Shown: piece by piece, positions 15,135 through 28,051 of the stretch
Layout of the letters: each line of letters starts with the position of its first letter
Position numbering within the stretch: position 1 is the stretch's first letter
NCBI GenBank assembly: GCA_030836725.1
Contig: JAUPLV010000004.1
Coordinates: 1 to 30,457, forward strand
Length of the DNA: 30,457 nt
Source: Pseudomonadota bacterium
GTDB taxonomy: Bacteria; Pseudomonadota; Gammaproteobacteria; Burkholderiales; Thiobacillaceae
Direction: 5' to 3'
Translations under genes and position numbers: made by a program
Notes under the pieces: generated by a model
Told to the model about the DNA's origin: nothing
The model's input: the letters and a program-made list of their open reading frames with translations, nothing else
The model's database searches: none

Positions 15135-15352
15135 AGGCGCTGTTCGATTCCCCGTAATACCTCTTCTGCAGGACGCCCCCGATTGGGGTCGGCCTGGTGC
15201 GCTTTCATCCGGGCGTCCAGTAAGTTTTTCTGCGCAGCCGATAGCGGGCGCTGCGCCGCCTCTTCCGCTATTGCGTCCCACAGGTCTTCCACCAGTTGCA
15301 TCTTTTCGGCGAAGGGCCGTTTTTTTGCTTCTTCCAGCAGATCGATTTCCAT
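15131..15352 (-). CDS. Addiction-module antitoxin (TIGR02574-like)
   Basis: A 73-residue acidic protein, MEIDLLEEAKKRPFAEKMQL and onward, of the 'putative addiction module component' family that typically pairs with ParE/RelE toxins. It is mostly helical (LVEDLWDAIAEEAAQ, SAAQKNLLDARMKAHQADP) and ends in EEVLRGIEQRL. The phrase 'LVEDLWDAIA' followed by a 'LLDARMKAHQADP' segment is characteristic. The ATG at 15352 has a strong Shine-Dalgarno, AAAGGAG, whose first bases overlap the gltB stop codon, so the antitoxin is read straight after gltB with 12 bp between. It overlaps the toxin by 4 bp. No separate promoter was evident; expression probably depends on the gltB promoter. Confidence 0.85.
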   Translation of the reverse strand: MEIDLLEEAKKRPFAEKMQLVEDLWDAIAEEAAQRPLSAAQKNLLDARMKAHQADPNRGRPAEEVLRGIEQRL

Positions 15353-15364
15353 GTGCGTCTCCTT

Positions 15365-19861
<4,497 letters not shown>

Positions 19862-19932
19862 GGTTGAGTGTGCTCAGGCAACAGCGGCCTGCCCACAGGG
19901 CAAGCCGCAAAAATTCAAGCGAAAAGTGCGGC

Positions 19933-19961
19933 ATTTTAATCCCTCAGGCCGCGTGCGGCAA
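19933..19961 (-). promoter_or_regulatory. Sigma-70-like promoter for gltB
   Basis: On the minus strand a -35 TTGCCG (19956-19961, 4 of 6 matches) is separated by 17 bp from a -10 TAAAAT (19933-19938, 5 of 6). The start site would be near 19926, giving a leader of about 65 nt before the gltB ATG. Confidence 0.55.
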
Positions 19962-20148
19962 TGACGGCTTCCGGCAAGGCCTTGCGGCTGCAAGGGTTTC
20001 AAAGTGCGTTCCGCACACGGGATGAGAGTGGAATTGCCCAAGGAAATTCACCTGGTTCAAAATGAATGTCGAATTTCCTGTCCCGTTGCCAGAATGAGCG
20101 GTTTGGCGGAGGTTGAACGGCGCCGGTATCCCCTGAAGGAGCAAAGCC

Positions 20149-20997
20149 ATGAAGCTGTTAAGCTGGAACATTCAATGGGCGCGCGGGCAGGACGGCCGGG
20201 TCGATCTTGCTCGCATCCTTGGAACCATCCGGTGCTTGGGCGATTTCGACGTCATCTGCCTGCAGGAAGTCGCGGTCAACTTCTCCGGCCTGCCCGGCAG
20301 CCGCGGCGAAAACCAGATGGCCGAACTTGCCGCCGGCCTCCCCGGCTACACCGCGATTTACGGCGCCGCGGTCGACGTGCCCGATGGCCGCGGCGGCCGC
20401 AGCCAGTTCGGCAATGCCCTCTTTTCCCGCCTGCCGGTCGGCCAGGTGTGGCGGCATCTGCTGCCCTGGCCGGCCGAACCCGACACGCCCAGCATGCAGC
20501 GCGTGCTGGTGGAAGCCGTGGTGACCGCCGACATCGGCCCGCTGCGAGTAATGACCACGCATCTGGAGTACTACTCGCAGCGCCAGCGCGAAGCCCAGAT
20601 CAACGCCATCCGCCGCCTGCATGCCGAGGCCTGCGCCATGTCGGCGCGCCCACCGCTGCTTGAAGAGGAGGGCGGCGCCTTCGAAGTGTTCCCCCGGCCG
20701 GCGCAGGCGATCTTGTGCGGCGACCTCAACTTCCCGGCCTCCGCGCCCGAGCGTGCGCAAATCCTCGCGCCATTCAACGGCGGCATACCCGGCTTTCGCG
20801 ACGCCTGGTCGGTATTGCATCCTGAAGAAAAACATGCCCCCACGGTTGGCGTCCACCCGGTCGACTTCGTCAGCCAGCCAGAGTGCTTTGATTTCGTTTT
20901 TCTGACGGAAGGGCTGGCGGGCCGACTCAAGGCGCATGGCATCGATGCCGCGATCGAGGCATCGGACCATCAACCGGTGTGGGTGGAAATTGCTTGA
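20149..20997 (+). CDS. Endonuclease/exonuclease/phosphatase-family hydrolase
   Basis: A 282-residue Mg-dependent phosphoesterase of the EEP (exonuclease III/DNase I) superfamily. Family motifs in order: SWNIQWARG with metal-binding Asn at residue 7, CLQEVAV with Glu at 40, TTHLEYYS with the His of motif III, CGDLNFP with the Asp-Asn pair at about residue 190, and SDHQPV at 272-276, where the final His is the general base. There is no signal peptide. The substrate (DNA, RNA or a small phosphate ester) cannot be told. AAGGAG lies about 8 nt before the ATG at 20149. It is divergent from gltB and convergent with the 3-hydroxyacid dehydrogenase gene. Confidence 0.88.
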   Translation: MKLLSWNIQWARGQDGRVDLARILGTIRCLGDFDVICLQEVAVNFSGLPGSRGENQMAELAAGLPGYTAIYGAAVDVPDGRGGRSQFGNALFSRLPVGQVWRHLLPWPAEPDTPSMQRVLVEAVVTADIGPLRVMTTHLEYYSQRQREAQINAIRRLHAEACAMSARPPLLEEEGGAFEVFPRPAQAILCGDLNFPASAPERAQILAPFNGGIPGFRDAWSVLHPEEKHAPTVGVHPVDFVSQPECFDFVFLTEGLAGRLKAHGIDAAIEASDHQPVWVEIA

Positions 20998-21047
20998 TGG
21001 GCGTCGCTGGCGGCGGCGGGCCGCTCAACGCGCCCCGGGCCTGACGC

Positions 21048-21926
21048 TCAGCGGCCGTCGCCGACCAGGCGCTCCAGTGCGCGCATGATCGCCGACGAAT
21101 CGAGTTCGCTGTCGCCGGCGCCCATCAGCGCGTTCATCTGCTGCGCGATCAGCGCGGCGCCGGGCAGCGGGGTGGCGGTTTCCTGCGCGTTGTCCATGAC
21201 GATGGCCATGTTCTTGTGGTGCAGCTTGACCTTGAAGCCGGCCTTGTAGTTCGAGTCGAGCATGCGCTGGCCGTGGACTTCGAGGATGGGGCTGCCGGCA
21301 AAGCCGCCCATCAGCGCTTCGCGCATCTTGACCGGGTCGACGCCGTTGCGGCGCGACAGCAGGATGGCTTCGGCGACGCCTTCGAAGGTGAGCCCGACGA
21401 TAATCTGGTTGCAGCATTTGACGACCTGCCCGGCGCCGTGGCCGCCGACGTGGACGATGTGCTTGCCGAGGATTTCAAACAGCGGGCGGATCTTTTCGAA
21501 GATCAGCGCGTCGCCGCCGACCATGATCGACAGCGTGCCTTCGCGCGCGGCGACTTCGCCGCCCGACAGCGGGGCGTCGAGCATGTGGACGCCGCGTTCG
21601 GCCAGCGCCGCGGCGATGCGGCGGGTGGCGGCGGGCGACACGGTGCTCATGTCGACGACGGTGTGGCCGGGTTTGGCGCCGTGCACCAGGCCGCGGTCGC
21701 CGAGGATGATCTGCTCGACGTCGGTGGTGTCGGAGACGACGGTGAAGGTGATGTCGGACTCCGCCGCCACTTCGGACGGCGTGCCCTTGCCGAGCGCACC
21801 GGCGACCAGCATCGGTTCGAGGCGGTCGAAGCGCCGGCCGTAGACATACAGCTGATGCCCGGCGCTGAGCAGGTTCTCCGCCATGGGGCGGCCCATGATG
21901 CCGCTTCCGATAAACCCGATTTTCAT
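21048..21926 (-). CDS. NAD(P)-dependent 3-hydroxyacid dehydrogenase (GarR/GlxR-like)
   Basis: A 292-residue member of the beta-hydroxyacid dehydrogenase family, close to 2-hydroxy-3-oxopropionate (tartronate semialdehyde) reductase. The Rossmann motif is GFIGSGIMGRPMA at residues 4-16. The substrate-binding signature is DAPLSGGEVAAREGTLSIMVGG (117-138), with SGG at 121-123. The catalytic Lys is K170 in GAGQVVKCCNQ. The ATG at 21926 overlaps the stop codon of the AEC transporter (ATGA), so the two are coupled. Substrate choice among tartronate semialdehyde, 3-hydroxyisobutyrate and related acids cannot be fixed from sequence; no glyoxylate carboligase gene is nearby. Confidence 0.88.
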   Translation of the reverse strand: MKIGFIGSGIMGRPMAENLLSAGHQLYVYGRRFDRLEPMLVAGALGKGTPSEVAAESDITFTVVSDTTDVEQIILGDRGLVHGAKPGHTVVDMSTVSPAATRRIAAALAERGVHMLDAPLSGGEVAAREGTLSIMVGGDALIFEKIRPLFEILGKHIVHVGGHGAGQVVKCCNQIIVGLTFEGVAEAILLSRRNGVDPVKMREALMGGFAGSPILEVHGQRMLDSNYKAGFKVKLHHKNMAIVMDNAQETATPLPGAALIAQQMNALMGAGDSELDSSAIMRALERLVGDGR

Positions 21927-22879
21927 GATGCGAACCCTTTCACGACGACAAGCCAGAACGGCAGCGTAACCAATCCCGCCAGCGTTGACCAGCCCATGAT
22001 CAGCCCTGCCAGCCGGATGTCCAGGCCGAACCGGTCGGCCAGCGCGATGACCATGACCATGGTCGGCATGGCGGCTTCCAGCACCGCCGCTTCGCCGGGT
22101 TCGGTGAGCTTGCCGGGCCATGCCAGCGCAATGCCCAGCGCCAGCAGCGGCATCAGCGCCAGTTTGATGCCCATGGCGACAAAGACGGCCTTTTGCGGCC
22201 TCAGGTCTTGCCAGGGAATGGTCAGGCCGAGCACGAACAGCATCAGCGGAATGGTCGGGCTGCCGGCCCAGCGCGCGGCTTCCACCAGCGGTTCGAGCGA
22301 CAGGCCGGACAGATTCACCGCCAGCCCGGCGGCGAAGCCCCATACCGGCGGCAGCCGCAGCCACATCGACAGGAACGAGGTGCGCTCGGCATGTTGTCCG
22401 CAGCGATAGGCGATCCACACGCCGAGCGACCACAGCAGCGGCGTCGCGGCGAGCATGTCGGCGAAGAAGGGGTAGCGCGCGCCCGATTCGCCGTACACCG
22501 TGGTGAGAAAGGGATAGCCGAAGAACAGCACGTTGCCGAAGCCGGATGCCAGCATGATGGTGCCGCGCTGTGGCCGCGACAGGCCGCGCCCGAGCGGGGT
22601 GGCGAACAGCGCCAGCGCGGCGAGCCCGAGCCCGAACAGGGTGGCGGCGCCGAAGATCAGCGGCACCTGCAGGATGCTCAGGTCGACGGCGGCGGCGGCG
22701 CCCGCCGAGAAAAACAGCATCGGCGCGAAGAAATTCAGCACCAGCCGGTTGATCTCGCCGCGCAGGCCGACGACGGAAATGCCGGTCTGCCAGCGCGGCC
22801 AGATGGCGCCCGCGGCGATCAGCAGCGACAGGGGCAGCAGCGTTTTCAGCAGCAGTTGCTGCGCAAGCTCAGGCGACAT
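21923..22879 (-). CDS. AEC (auxin efflux carrier) family transporter
   Basis: A 318-residue inner-membrane protein with about ten hydrophobic segments (for example LLKTLLPLSLLIAAGAIW, ILQVPLIFGAATLFGLGLAA, IPLMLFVLGLTIPW, WSTLAGLVTLPFWLVVV). The internal pattern, with NFFAPMLFFSAG in the first half and AMPTMVMVIALADRFG in the second, is the AEC family layout. Bacterial members export or import small organic acids. The ATG at 22879 is preferred over a GTG at 22900 because the hydrophobic N-terminus then starts at the usual distance; neither has a good Shine-Dalgarno. Coupling by a 4-bp overlap to the hydroxyacid dehydrogenase suggests a shared organic acid substrate. Confidence 0.85.
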   Translation of the reverse strand: MSPELAQQLLLKTLLPLSLLIAAGAIWPRWQTGISVVGLRGEINRLVLNFFAPMLFFSAGAAAAVDLSILQVPLIFGAATLFGLGLAALALFATPLGRGLSRPQRGTIMLASGFGNVLFFGYPFLTTVYGESGARYPFFADMLAATPLLWSLGVWIAYRCGQHAERTSFLSMWLRLPPVWGFAAGLAVNLSGLSLEPLVEAARWAGSPTIPLMLFVLGLTIPWQDLRPQKAVFVAMGIKLALMPLLALGIALAWPGKLTEPGEAAVLEAAMPTMVMVIALADRFGLDIRLAGLIMGWSTLAGLVTLPFWLVVVKGFAS

Positions 22880-22947
22880 TCTGGAAAGTGACAGCGGCAC
22901 GGACGCGCATCATAACGCCACCGTCCAGCCGCCGGCGCGGGAGGGGA

Positions 22948-23919
22948 TCAGGTGCGCGAAGCGGGGAGGGCGCGGGTTTCGACGCGGTGCGAGAAACCGT
23001 CGGATTCAAGCCACTCCTTGATCTGGCTGGCGTCGCCGGCGCGTCGGCTGGTGCCGCGGGCATCGAGCAGCACGATGATGACATCGCGGTTGGCGACCTG
23101 CGCCTGCATGACCAGGCAGTGTCCGGCCTCGTTGATGAAGCCGGTTTTCGACAGGCCGATGTTCCAGTCTTCGGCCCGGGTGAAGCGATTGGTGTTGTTG
23201 AAGGCCACCGGGCGATACAGCACCCGCGCCTTGTGGCGTTTTTTCTTCACCACCACGCGCTGGGTGCCGAGGGTGTAGTGACCGGTGGAACTGATCTGGC
23301 GGATTTCGGGGTAATTCTGATAGGCGTAGTCGGCAAGTTTGGCGAGATCGAGCGCGGTCGAAACGTTGCCGCTCGAAAGCCCGGTGGGCTCGACGTAAAC
23401 CGTATCGTGCATGTCGAGCGCCCGTGCCATCCGGTTCATGTTTTCGACGAAACGCTCCAGGCCGCCCGGATAGGTGCGCCCGAGCGCATGCGCCGCGCGG
23501 TTGTCGGAGGCAATCAGCGCCAGATTCAGCAGTTGGCCGCGCGTGTAGCTGGCGCCGATGGCCAGCCGCGAGCCGGTTCCCTTGAGGGTGTCGCGATCCG
23601 CGGGGCTGATGGCGATCTTTTCATCCAGCGGCTGCGCGGCATCCAGCACCAGCATCGCCGTCATCAGTTTCGTGATCGAGGCGATCGGCGTCTGCAGGGA
23701 GGCGTTTTTTGCCAGCAGCGTCTCGCCGCTGGCCTGGTCGAGCACCAGCACGGATTGCGCGCTCAGGTCGGGAACCGACGCCGGGTCGAAAATCGATTGC
23801 GTTACCGACAGGCTGTCGGGCTGGCCGCTCCATTGCAGCGAGGCGCGGCTATCGAGCGCGGCGGCGCCCGTGTGAACGCACAATAAAATCAGTCCGGACA
23901 GTACAGCTTTCATATGCAT
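22948..23919 (-). CDS. pbpG: D-alanyl-D-alanine endopeptidase (PBP7 type)
   Basis: Periplasmic serine peptidase of family S11 that cleaves D-Ala-meso-DAP cross-links in peptidoglycan. The 323 residues begin with a signal peptide (about residues 1-22). The three active-site motifs are SITK (81-84, nucleophile S81), SDN (138-140) and KTG (258-260). The segment EPTGLSSGNVST is also typical of PBP7. The length and the absence of a C-terminal membrane-anchoring domain favour PbpG over DacA or DacC. Two in-frame ATGs, at 23919 and 23913 (MHMKAVL), are possible starts; neither has a strong Shine-Dalgarno. Confidence 0.9.
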   Translation of the reverse strand: MHMKAVLSGLILLCVHTGAAALDSRASLQWSGQPDSLSVTQSIFDPASVPDLSAQSVLVLDQASGETLLAKNASLQTPIASITKLMTAMLVLDAAQPLDEKIAISPADRDTLKGTGSRLAIGASYTRGQLLNLALIASDNRAAHALGRTYPGGLERFVENMNRMARALDMHDTVYVEPTGLSSGNVSTALDLAKLADYAYQNYPEIRQISSTGHYTLGTQRVVVKKKRHKARVLYRPVAFNNTNRFTRAEDWNIGLSKTGFINEAGHCLVMQAQVANRDVIIVLLDARGTSRRAGDASQIKEWLESDGFSHRVETRALPASRT

Positions 23920-24200
23920 GGGCTTCGATCAAGGGACAGCGGAAATCTACCTGCGAAAGGAAGATACGGCCATGACGGACAAAACTTGAAGACAATCGTT
24001 CACGGCAGCGTTCGGCCATCCTGAGCTTCAGATGAGGTATGTTTAGCAAAATAAAGCATATATAGCAATGAGATGCGCCGTTTTCCGGACATTTTACTTA
24101 AGCGTTCGGGCGGCCAGCCGGTTCCGTGCCCCGAATGACCACCCCCCGCAGAGGGACGGCCATCAAGCGGGATTCGCGGCGGAACGCCATGCGGCTCGCG

Positions 24201-24923
24201 CTATTTTGGATCGAGCCCCCAGATTTTCTTGTAGGCGTTCTTGACCCCGCCCGCGAGTTTCCGGGCGGCGTCCGCGTCACCGCCGCGCAGCGCCTCAAGA
24301 TAGGCTGCAATGGCCATGCGGCCTTCCGCCAGCGCCGCCTCGAACTCGGTGCGGATGGGTTCAAGATCCCCGGCCAGCGCCTGCTCTTCCCATTTGATCG
24401 ACAGCCAGGCTCCATAGCGATGCCGGACCGCGGCCAGTTCCCCGGCGTTTTTCGCCGCAGCCGCCCGGTCGAATACAACCTCCATCGCCTCATGGAAATC
24501 ATTGGCCTTGTCGGCAATTGAATTGATGCGGGCCTGGATGCGCATACCCCACAACAGATAACGCACCTCCTCGAGAACCAGGTGGGCGCGCGCCACCTCG
24601 CCGTCTTTCAGCAAAGATATCGCTTCTCTGCCGATGGCGATCGGCCGGTTCATCTTTTCCGGGAAATCGGCAATGCCGGCGAAGGGGGCTGGCGGGTCTG
24701 CGGCATAACGCCTGGCCAGGCCCTCCCAGCCCGCAATGAATCGATCCATGGCCACAAGCGCCTTGTCGACGTTGTCCTTGTTGCCGGTAAGCGCAAGGGA
24801 CAGACGGTATTGGCCGTAGGGTGCGGCAAGATCGCGACTGAAATCCGCGTAGTCCGAAACGGCCGAGGAATTCGTGGAGACCAGTAAAAAACCCGCCGCG
24901 GCAATAGCCCTGAGATATTTCAT
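24201..24923 (-). CDS. Periplasmic helical protein, unknown function
   Basis: A 240-residue protein with a signal peptide (MKYLRAIAAAGFLLVSTNSS, cleaved near SSA-VSD). The mature part is almost wholly helical, with helices at about 45-72, 95-120, 122-155, 158-180 and 190-230. The spacing recalls four-helix bundles such as cytochrome c' or c556, but there is no CxxCH heme site, so it is not a c-type cytochrome. I recognise no named family. The start ATG at 24923 is preceded only by a weak GGAATG. It lies 96 bp after the dioxygenase gene on the same strand, so the two may form one operon controlled by the palindromic promoter at 25951-25979. Confidence 0.7.
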   Translation of the reverse strand: MKYLRAIAAAGFLLVSTNSSAVSDYADFSRDLAAPYGQYRLSLALTGNKDNVDKALVAMDRFIAGWEGLARRYAADPPAPFAGIADFPEKMNRPIAIGREAISLLKDGEVARAHLVLEEVRYLLWGMRIQARINSIADKANDFHEAMEVVFDRAAAAKNAGELAAVRHRYGAWLSIKWEEQALAGDLEPIRTEFEAALAEGRMAIAAYLEALRGGDADAARKLAGGVKNAYKKIWGLDPK

Positions 24924-25019
24924 TTACATTCCATTCCAAAAAGCAGCAATACCTTATCCGGCCCCGGCAATGGGCGTCAGCCCCCTCGATGCCGCGGCCC
25001 GCCGCGAAAATCGCCCGGT

Positions 25020-25910
25020 TCAGCCGGGGTATTCAGGGTTGACCCGGTCATAGAAGCGAGCGCGGAAAAGCAGCCGTTTTTTCGCGGGATCGGCGCTGTC
25101 CAGCAGTTTTTCCCGGGTGTGGAGCACGTTGTTCGAGATCAGGCCCATCCCGGATTCCAGCCGGCCCTCGATGACCTGCTCCGGCTCGTCCGAAATCAGG
25201 GATTCCAGCACTTTTCGGGCAGCGAGGATATCGCTTTCCTCCGACCAGGCCATGTCCGTTTTCCTGAACGAAAACCGGTGGCACAAATGGCCGTCGGCAT
25301 TGGTCCAGAAGACCTTTCCGCCCAGGCTCATGTCAATTTCGCCGGTGGCCGGGTTCCTGTAATTGAAGCAGTCCCTGTTCATCAGCACCGCCAGGGCGCC
25401 CGGATCCTTGTCCCGGAGATGGATGTACAGCACTTCGTGGTCGAGAACCTTGTTGCTCCCGCCTTCGATCGCGGGGCGCTTGCACAGCAGGAACAGCGCC
25501 TCGATGGTCTTGTCCGATCCGTAATAGGTGGCGTCGGTGTGCCAGTTGCAGTGCCGGGTGGAGAACGGGATGGCCTTGCCCAGAATGCCCGAATCGGTCA
25601 GCTCGTCGGACTGCGAGTGCCGGGTCGACTTGTCCGTGCGGCTGACGCCGAGTTGCTGTCCCAGGGCCAGCAGGGAATTCGCTTCCAGTTCAGCGGAACC
25701 CGCGGTGTAAACGCACATGTTGGCCCGCTCGACCGTTTCCAGGATCTTGCCTTTTTCGGCCGGGGTGATCGCGGTCATGTCGCCCAGCTCAACGACCAGC
25801 CCGCCGATATCCCCAGGGTAGGCAGCCAGCTTTTCGTCGCGCCATTTCAGGTAATCCTCCCGCGTGCCGAGGTCGAATCTTTTGGGGTATTTCACGTTCC
25901 AGTTTTTCAT
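25020..25910 (-). CDS. TauD/TfdA-like Fe(II)/2-oxoglutarate dioxygenase
   Basis: A 296-residue, probably cytoplasmic enzyme of the TauD/TfdA fold. The iron ligands fit HxD: H124-T-D126 in NWHTDATYY, with distal H264 in NNVLHTRE. Arginines at 279, 283 and 285 (RLLFRARFYDR) are candidates for binding 2-oxoglutarate. The text RPAIEGGSNKVLD matches the usual TauD 'GG-T' loop. The family hydroxylates many small acids and amines, and I cannot name the substrate. The ATG at 25910 (MKNWNVKYPKRFDLGTRED) is the only good start. A promoter with a 14-bp perfect palindrome lies upstream. The periplasmic helical protein gene follows after 96 bp. Confidence 0.8.
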   Translation of the reverse strand: MKNWNVKYPKRFDLGTREDYLKWRDEKLAAYPGDIGGLVVELGDMTAITPAEKGKILETVERANMCVYTAGSAELEANSLLALGQQLGVSRTDKSTRHSQSDELTDSGILGKAIPFSTRHCNWHTDATYYGSDKTIEALFLLCKRPAIEGGSNKVLDHEVLYIHLRDKDPGALAVLMNRDCFNYRNPATGEIDMSLGGKVFWTNADGHLCHRFSFRKTDMAWSEESDILAARKVLESLISDEPEQVIEGRLESGMGLISNNVLHTREKLLDSADPAKKRLLFRARFYDRVNPEYPG

Positions 25911-25950
25911 GAGCAGGCCTGGCTGGCAGGATAATCGGGGAGGAATGTCC

Positions 25951-25979
25951 TGTATAACAAACTATCGGCCGATAGACAA
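25951..25979 (-). promoter_or_regulatory. Promoter with palindromic operator for the dioxygenase gene
   Basis: On the minus strand a -35 TTGTCT (25974-25979) and a -10 TATACA (25951-25956) are spaced by 17 bp. The perfect palindrome CTATCGGCCGATAG (25962-25975) fills most of the spacer, which is the classic position of a repressor operator. No regulator gene is adjacent. Confidence 0.5.
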
Positions 25980-26111
25980 TTGCCGTTCTGGATGACGGTC
26001 AGGGAGTCCGGACGGGCGTCCGATGCGGCCGTCTTTCACCGTACTTCCTTGGCTTGGCTGCCGGTATTCGGGTTGGCGGCGCTTGCTATAGGGACTGGCT
26101 GGCGCCGGAGC

Positions 26112-27641
26112 TCATGGGGAGGGCTGGCTCCCTTCTTCTCCGCCCATTCCAAACGATGTACGGAAAATGGCGATCAGCTTCTCCATCTCCCCGTCGGTCA
26201 GTTCTGCGTAGAGTTCTCGCTTGACCTTGGACAGGGTTCCCCGGCTCTTGTGCAGGATGTTGATGAGGTTCCTGAGCTTGCGGTCGGGCATGTCCACTAC
26301 CGCCAGCATCTCGCGCTTGGCGGCATCGAAGCCGGACAGGAAGTTCAACTCCGGCTCAAGCTCCTGGGACAGGGCACCTTCAATCGCGGTTGCCAGATAC
26401 TCCACCTGGGTCGTCATGTCCGGGTAGCGGTAAATGCCCTCGACATCGTCCGGGTTCAGCACCGTCAGCCGGTCATCAAGGTCAAGGTCGTAACGCAGCA
26501 TTCCCATGAGCCGCCGTGAGTAGGCTTCAAGGCACGCGTCGTAATCCGCCAGGTTCTTCAACATCCAGGCGGACACCGGCAGGATCACGCCCGGCGGGAT
26601 AAAGCCGTCGAGTGCCAGGACATCATGGATCAGGAAACGGTGCAGGCGCCCGTTCCCATCCTCGAACGGGTGCACGAAGACAAACCCGAATGCGGCAATG
26701 GCGGCCCGGGTGAGGGATGGGCTGCCGGCGCTCTTTGTCAAGAAGGCGCCCAGCCCAGCCATCATGGAATCCACGAATTGCGGCGGTGGCGGCACATAGT
26801 GGATGCGCTGCCGGTAGTTCGGCAGGGTTTCGCCGATGTAGTTTTGGTCGGCGCGGTAGGCCGACTGGGCGTAGCGGGGATCGACGATGATGTTCTGCAG
26901 GCTGGCCAGGCGGGGCAAGCTGAGCGCCACGTCCAGGGAAGCCTTGCCGGCATCGTGCAGGGCGGCAACGAAGCGCGCTTCGCGATCCGGGGTAGGTTCC
27001 TCCCGCTCGATGTTGTAGGAGGAACGGGTCTCCTTCTCGTAGAGGTAGCCGATTGCCCGGCGAAAGATGTCCGGCGGGTAGCGGCTGGAGAGTTCGTCCA
27101 GACGACTGGCGACATCGAGCTGTATGGCTTCCTGGACGGCCGCTGTGAGCCTGACCACGGGGCAGAACGCCCGGCTACCCAGGAGGTTGTCCTCGATTCG
27201 CCATCCCTGCACCTTGACCGGGTTGGCAGCAACCACGTAGCGGCTACCCTCCAGCAGGGGCGCATAGTTGCCGCCCACGCCCAGCGCCTTGGGATCGAGA
27301 TTCCTTCCGGTCAGGAACTCGTACAGGTAGCCCACCCGGCGCGCCCACTTGCCGGTCGGCTGCTTGGCAACCCACGACGCGACCTCCTCCTGCGGCAGGC
27401 GCTGAAACACCCGACGCAGAAGTTCGAGGTGCAGGTGGTCGTACTTGAGGACGAACTCGACGTGGGCGAGGGGATGAGGCTCGGGCGTATAGGACTTGGG
27501 GAAGTATTCCCATTCCACGCCATCTCCTGGAACGACCTTGGGCCGGGAGCCCAGGCGGCATTCCTTGGCGAGCGGCGTGACCACCAGCCCGAAGTGATCG
27601 CGCAACCAGGCATTCCCCAGGCGGCCGTTATCCATGAGCAT
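26112..27641 (-). CDS. Fic-domain protein (probable AMPylator)
   Basis: A protein of about 509 residues (from the ATG at 27641) with a long N-terminal region, a central Fic domain and a helical C-terminus. The catalytic motif HPFEDGNGRLHR fits HPFx(D/E)GNGRxxR fully, so AMP transfer to a target hydroxyl is likely. About 115 residues before it is SYNIER, which fits the inhibitory (S/T)xxxE(G/N) motif except that Arg replaces Gly/Asn; this places it with class II Fic proteins carrying an N-terminal alpha-inh helix. The N-terminus is uncertain: a GTG at 27704 would add 21 residues encoded by AT-rich DNA and lacks a ribosome-binding site. No antitoxin gene of the FicT/FicA type lies beside it. 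Target unknown. Confidence 0.85.
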   Translation of the reverse strand: MLMDNGRLGNAWLRDHFGLVVTPLAKECRLGSRPKVVPGDGVEWEYFPKSYTPEPHPLAHVEFVLKYDHLHLELLRRVFQRLPQEEVASWVAKQPTGKWARRVGYLYEFLTGRNLDPKALGVGGNYAPLLEGSRYVVAANPVKVQGWRIEDNLLGSRAFCPVVRLTAAVQEAIQLDVASRLDELSSRYPPDIFRRAIGYLYEKETRSSYNIEREEPTPDREARFVAALHDAGKASLDVALSLPRLASLQNIIVDPRYAQSAYRADQNYIGETLPNYRQRIHYVPPPPQFVDSMMAGLGAFLTKSAGSPSLTRAAIAAFGFVFVHPFEDGNGRLHRFLIHDVLALDGFIPPGVILPVSAWMLKNLADYDACLEAYSRRLMGMLRYDLDLDDRLTVLNPDDVEGIYRYPDMTTQVEYLATAIEGALSQELEPELNFLSGFDAAKREMLAVVDMPDRKLRNLINILHKSRGTLSKVKRELYAELTDGEMEKLIAIFRTSFGMGGEEGSQPSP

Positions 27642-28051
27642 TTGTGCGTCAATAAAATTAAATATTACATCATTTGCATGAAAATGGTTACAAAACTCAA
27701 ACACCAGGCATAAATCGCTAGAAATGCGGTTTGAAGCCGTTTAACGTCAGTGCAGGGCCGGGGGGCAAGTAACAGCCTGCGCTCTCCCGATTGTGCGTGC
27801 TTAAAATCGGTTTGCGCCGCTATACGGTGCAATAAAACGTTTAGGCGGAACGGCTGGTGAGACTACCTGTACATCGATGTGGGTGGCTCGTGCAATGCAC
27901 AAAAATCGTTACCCATGCAAGAAATCGATTAGATCCTTGCCTGGCTGCGCGATGATACTTGCGTTGCGCTGCCGGAATCAGCCATAAAATGCTTGGCCGT
28001 GCGCGATAGTGATTACGCATCCGAACAAGCGCAGAAATATGATTATTCTGT

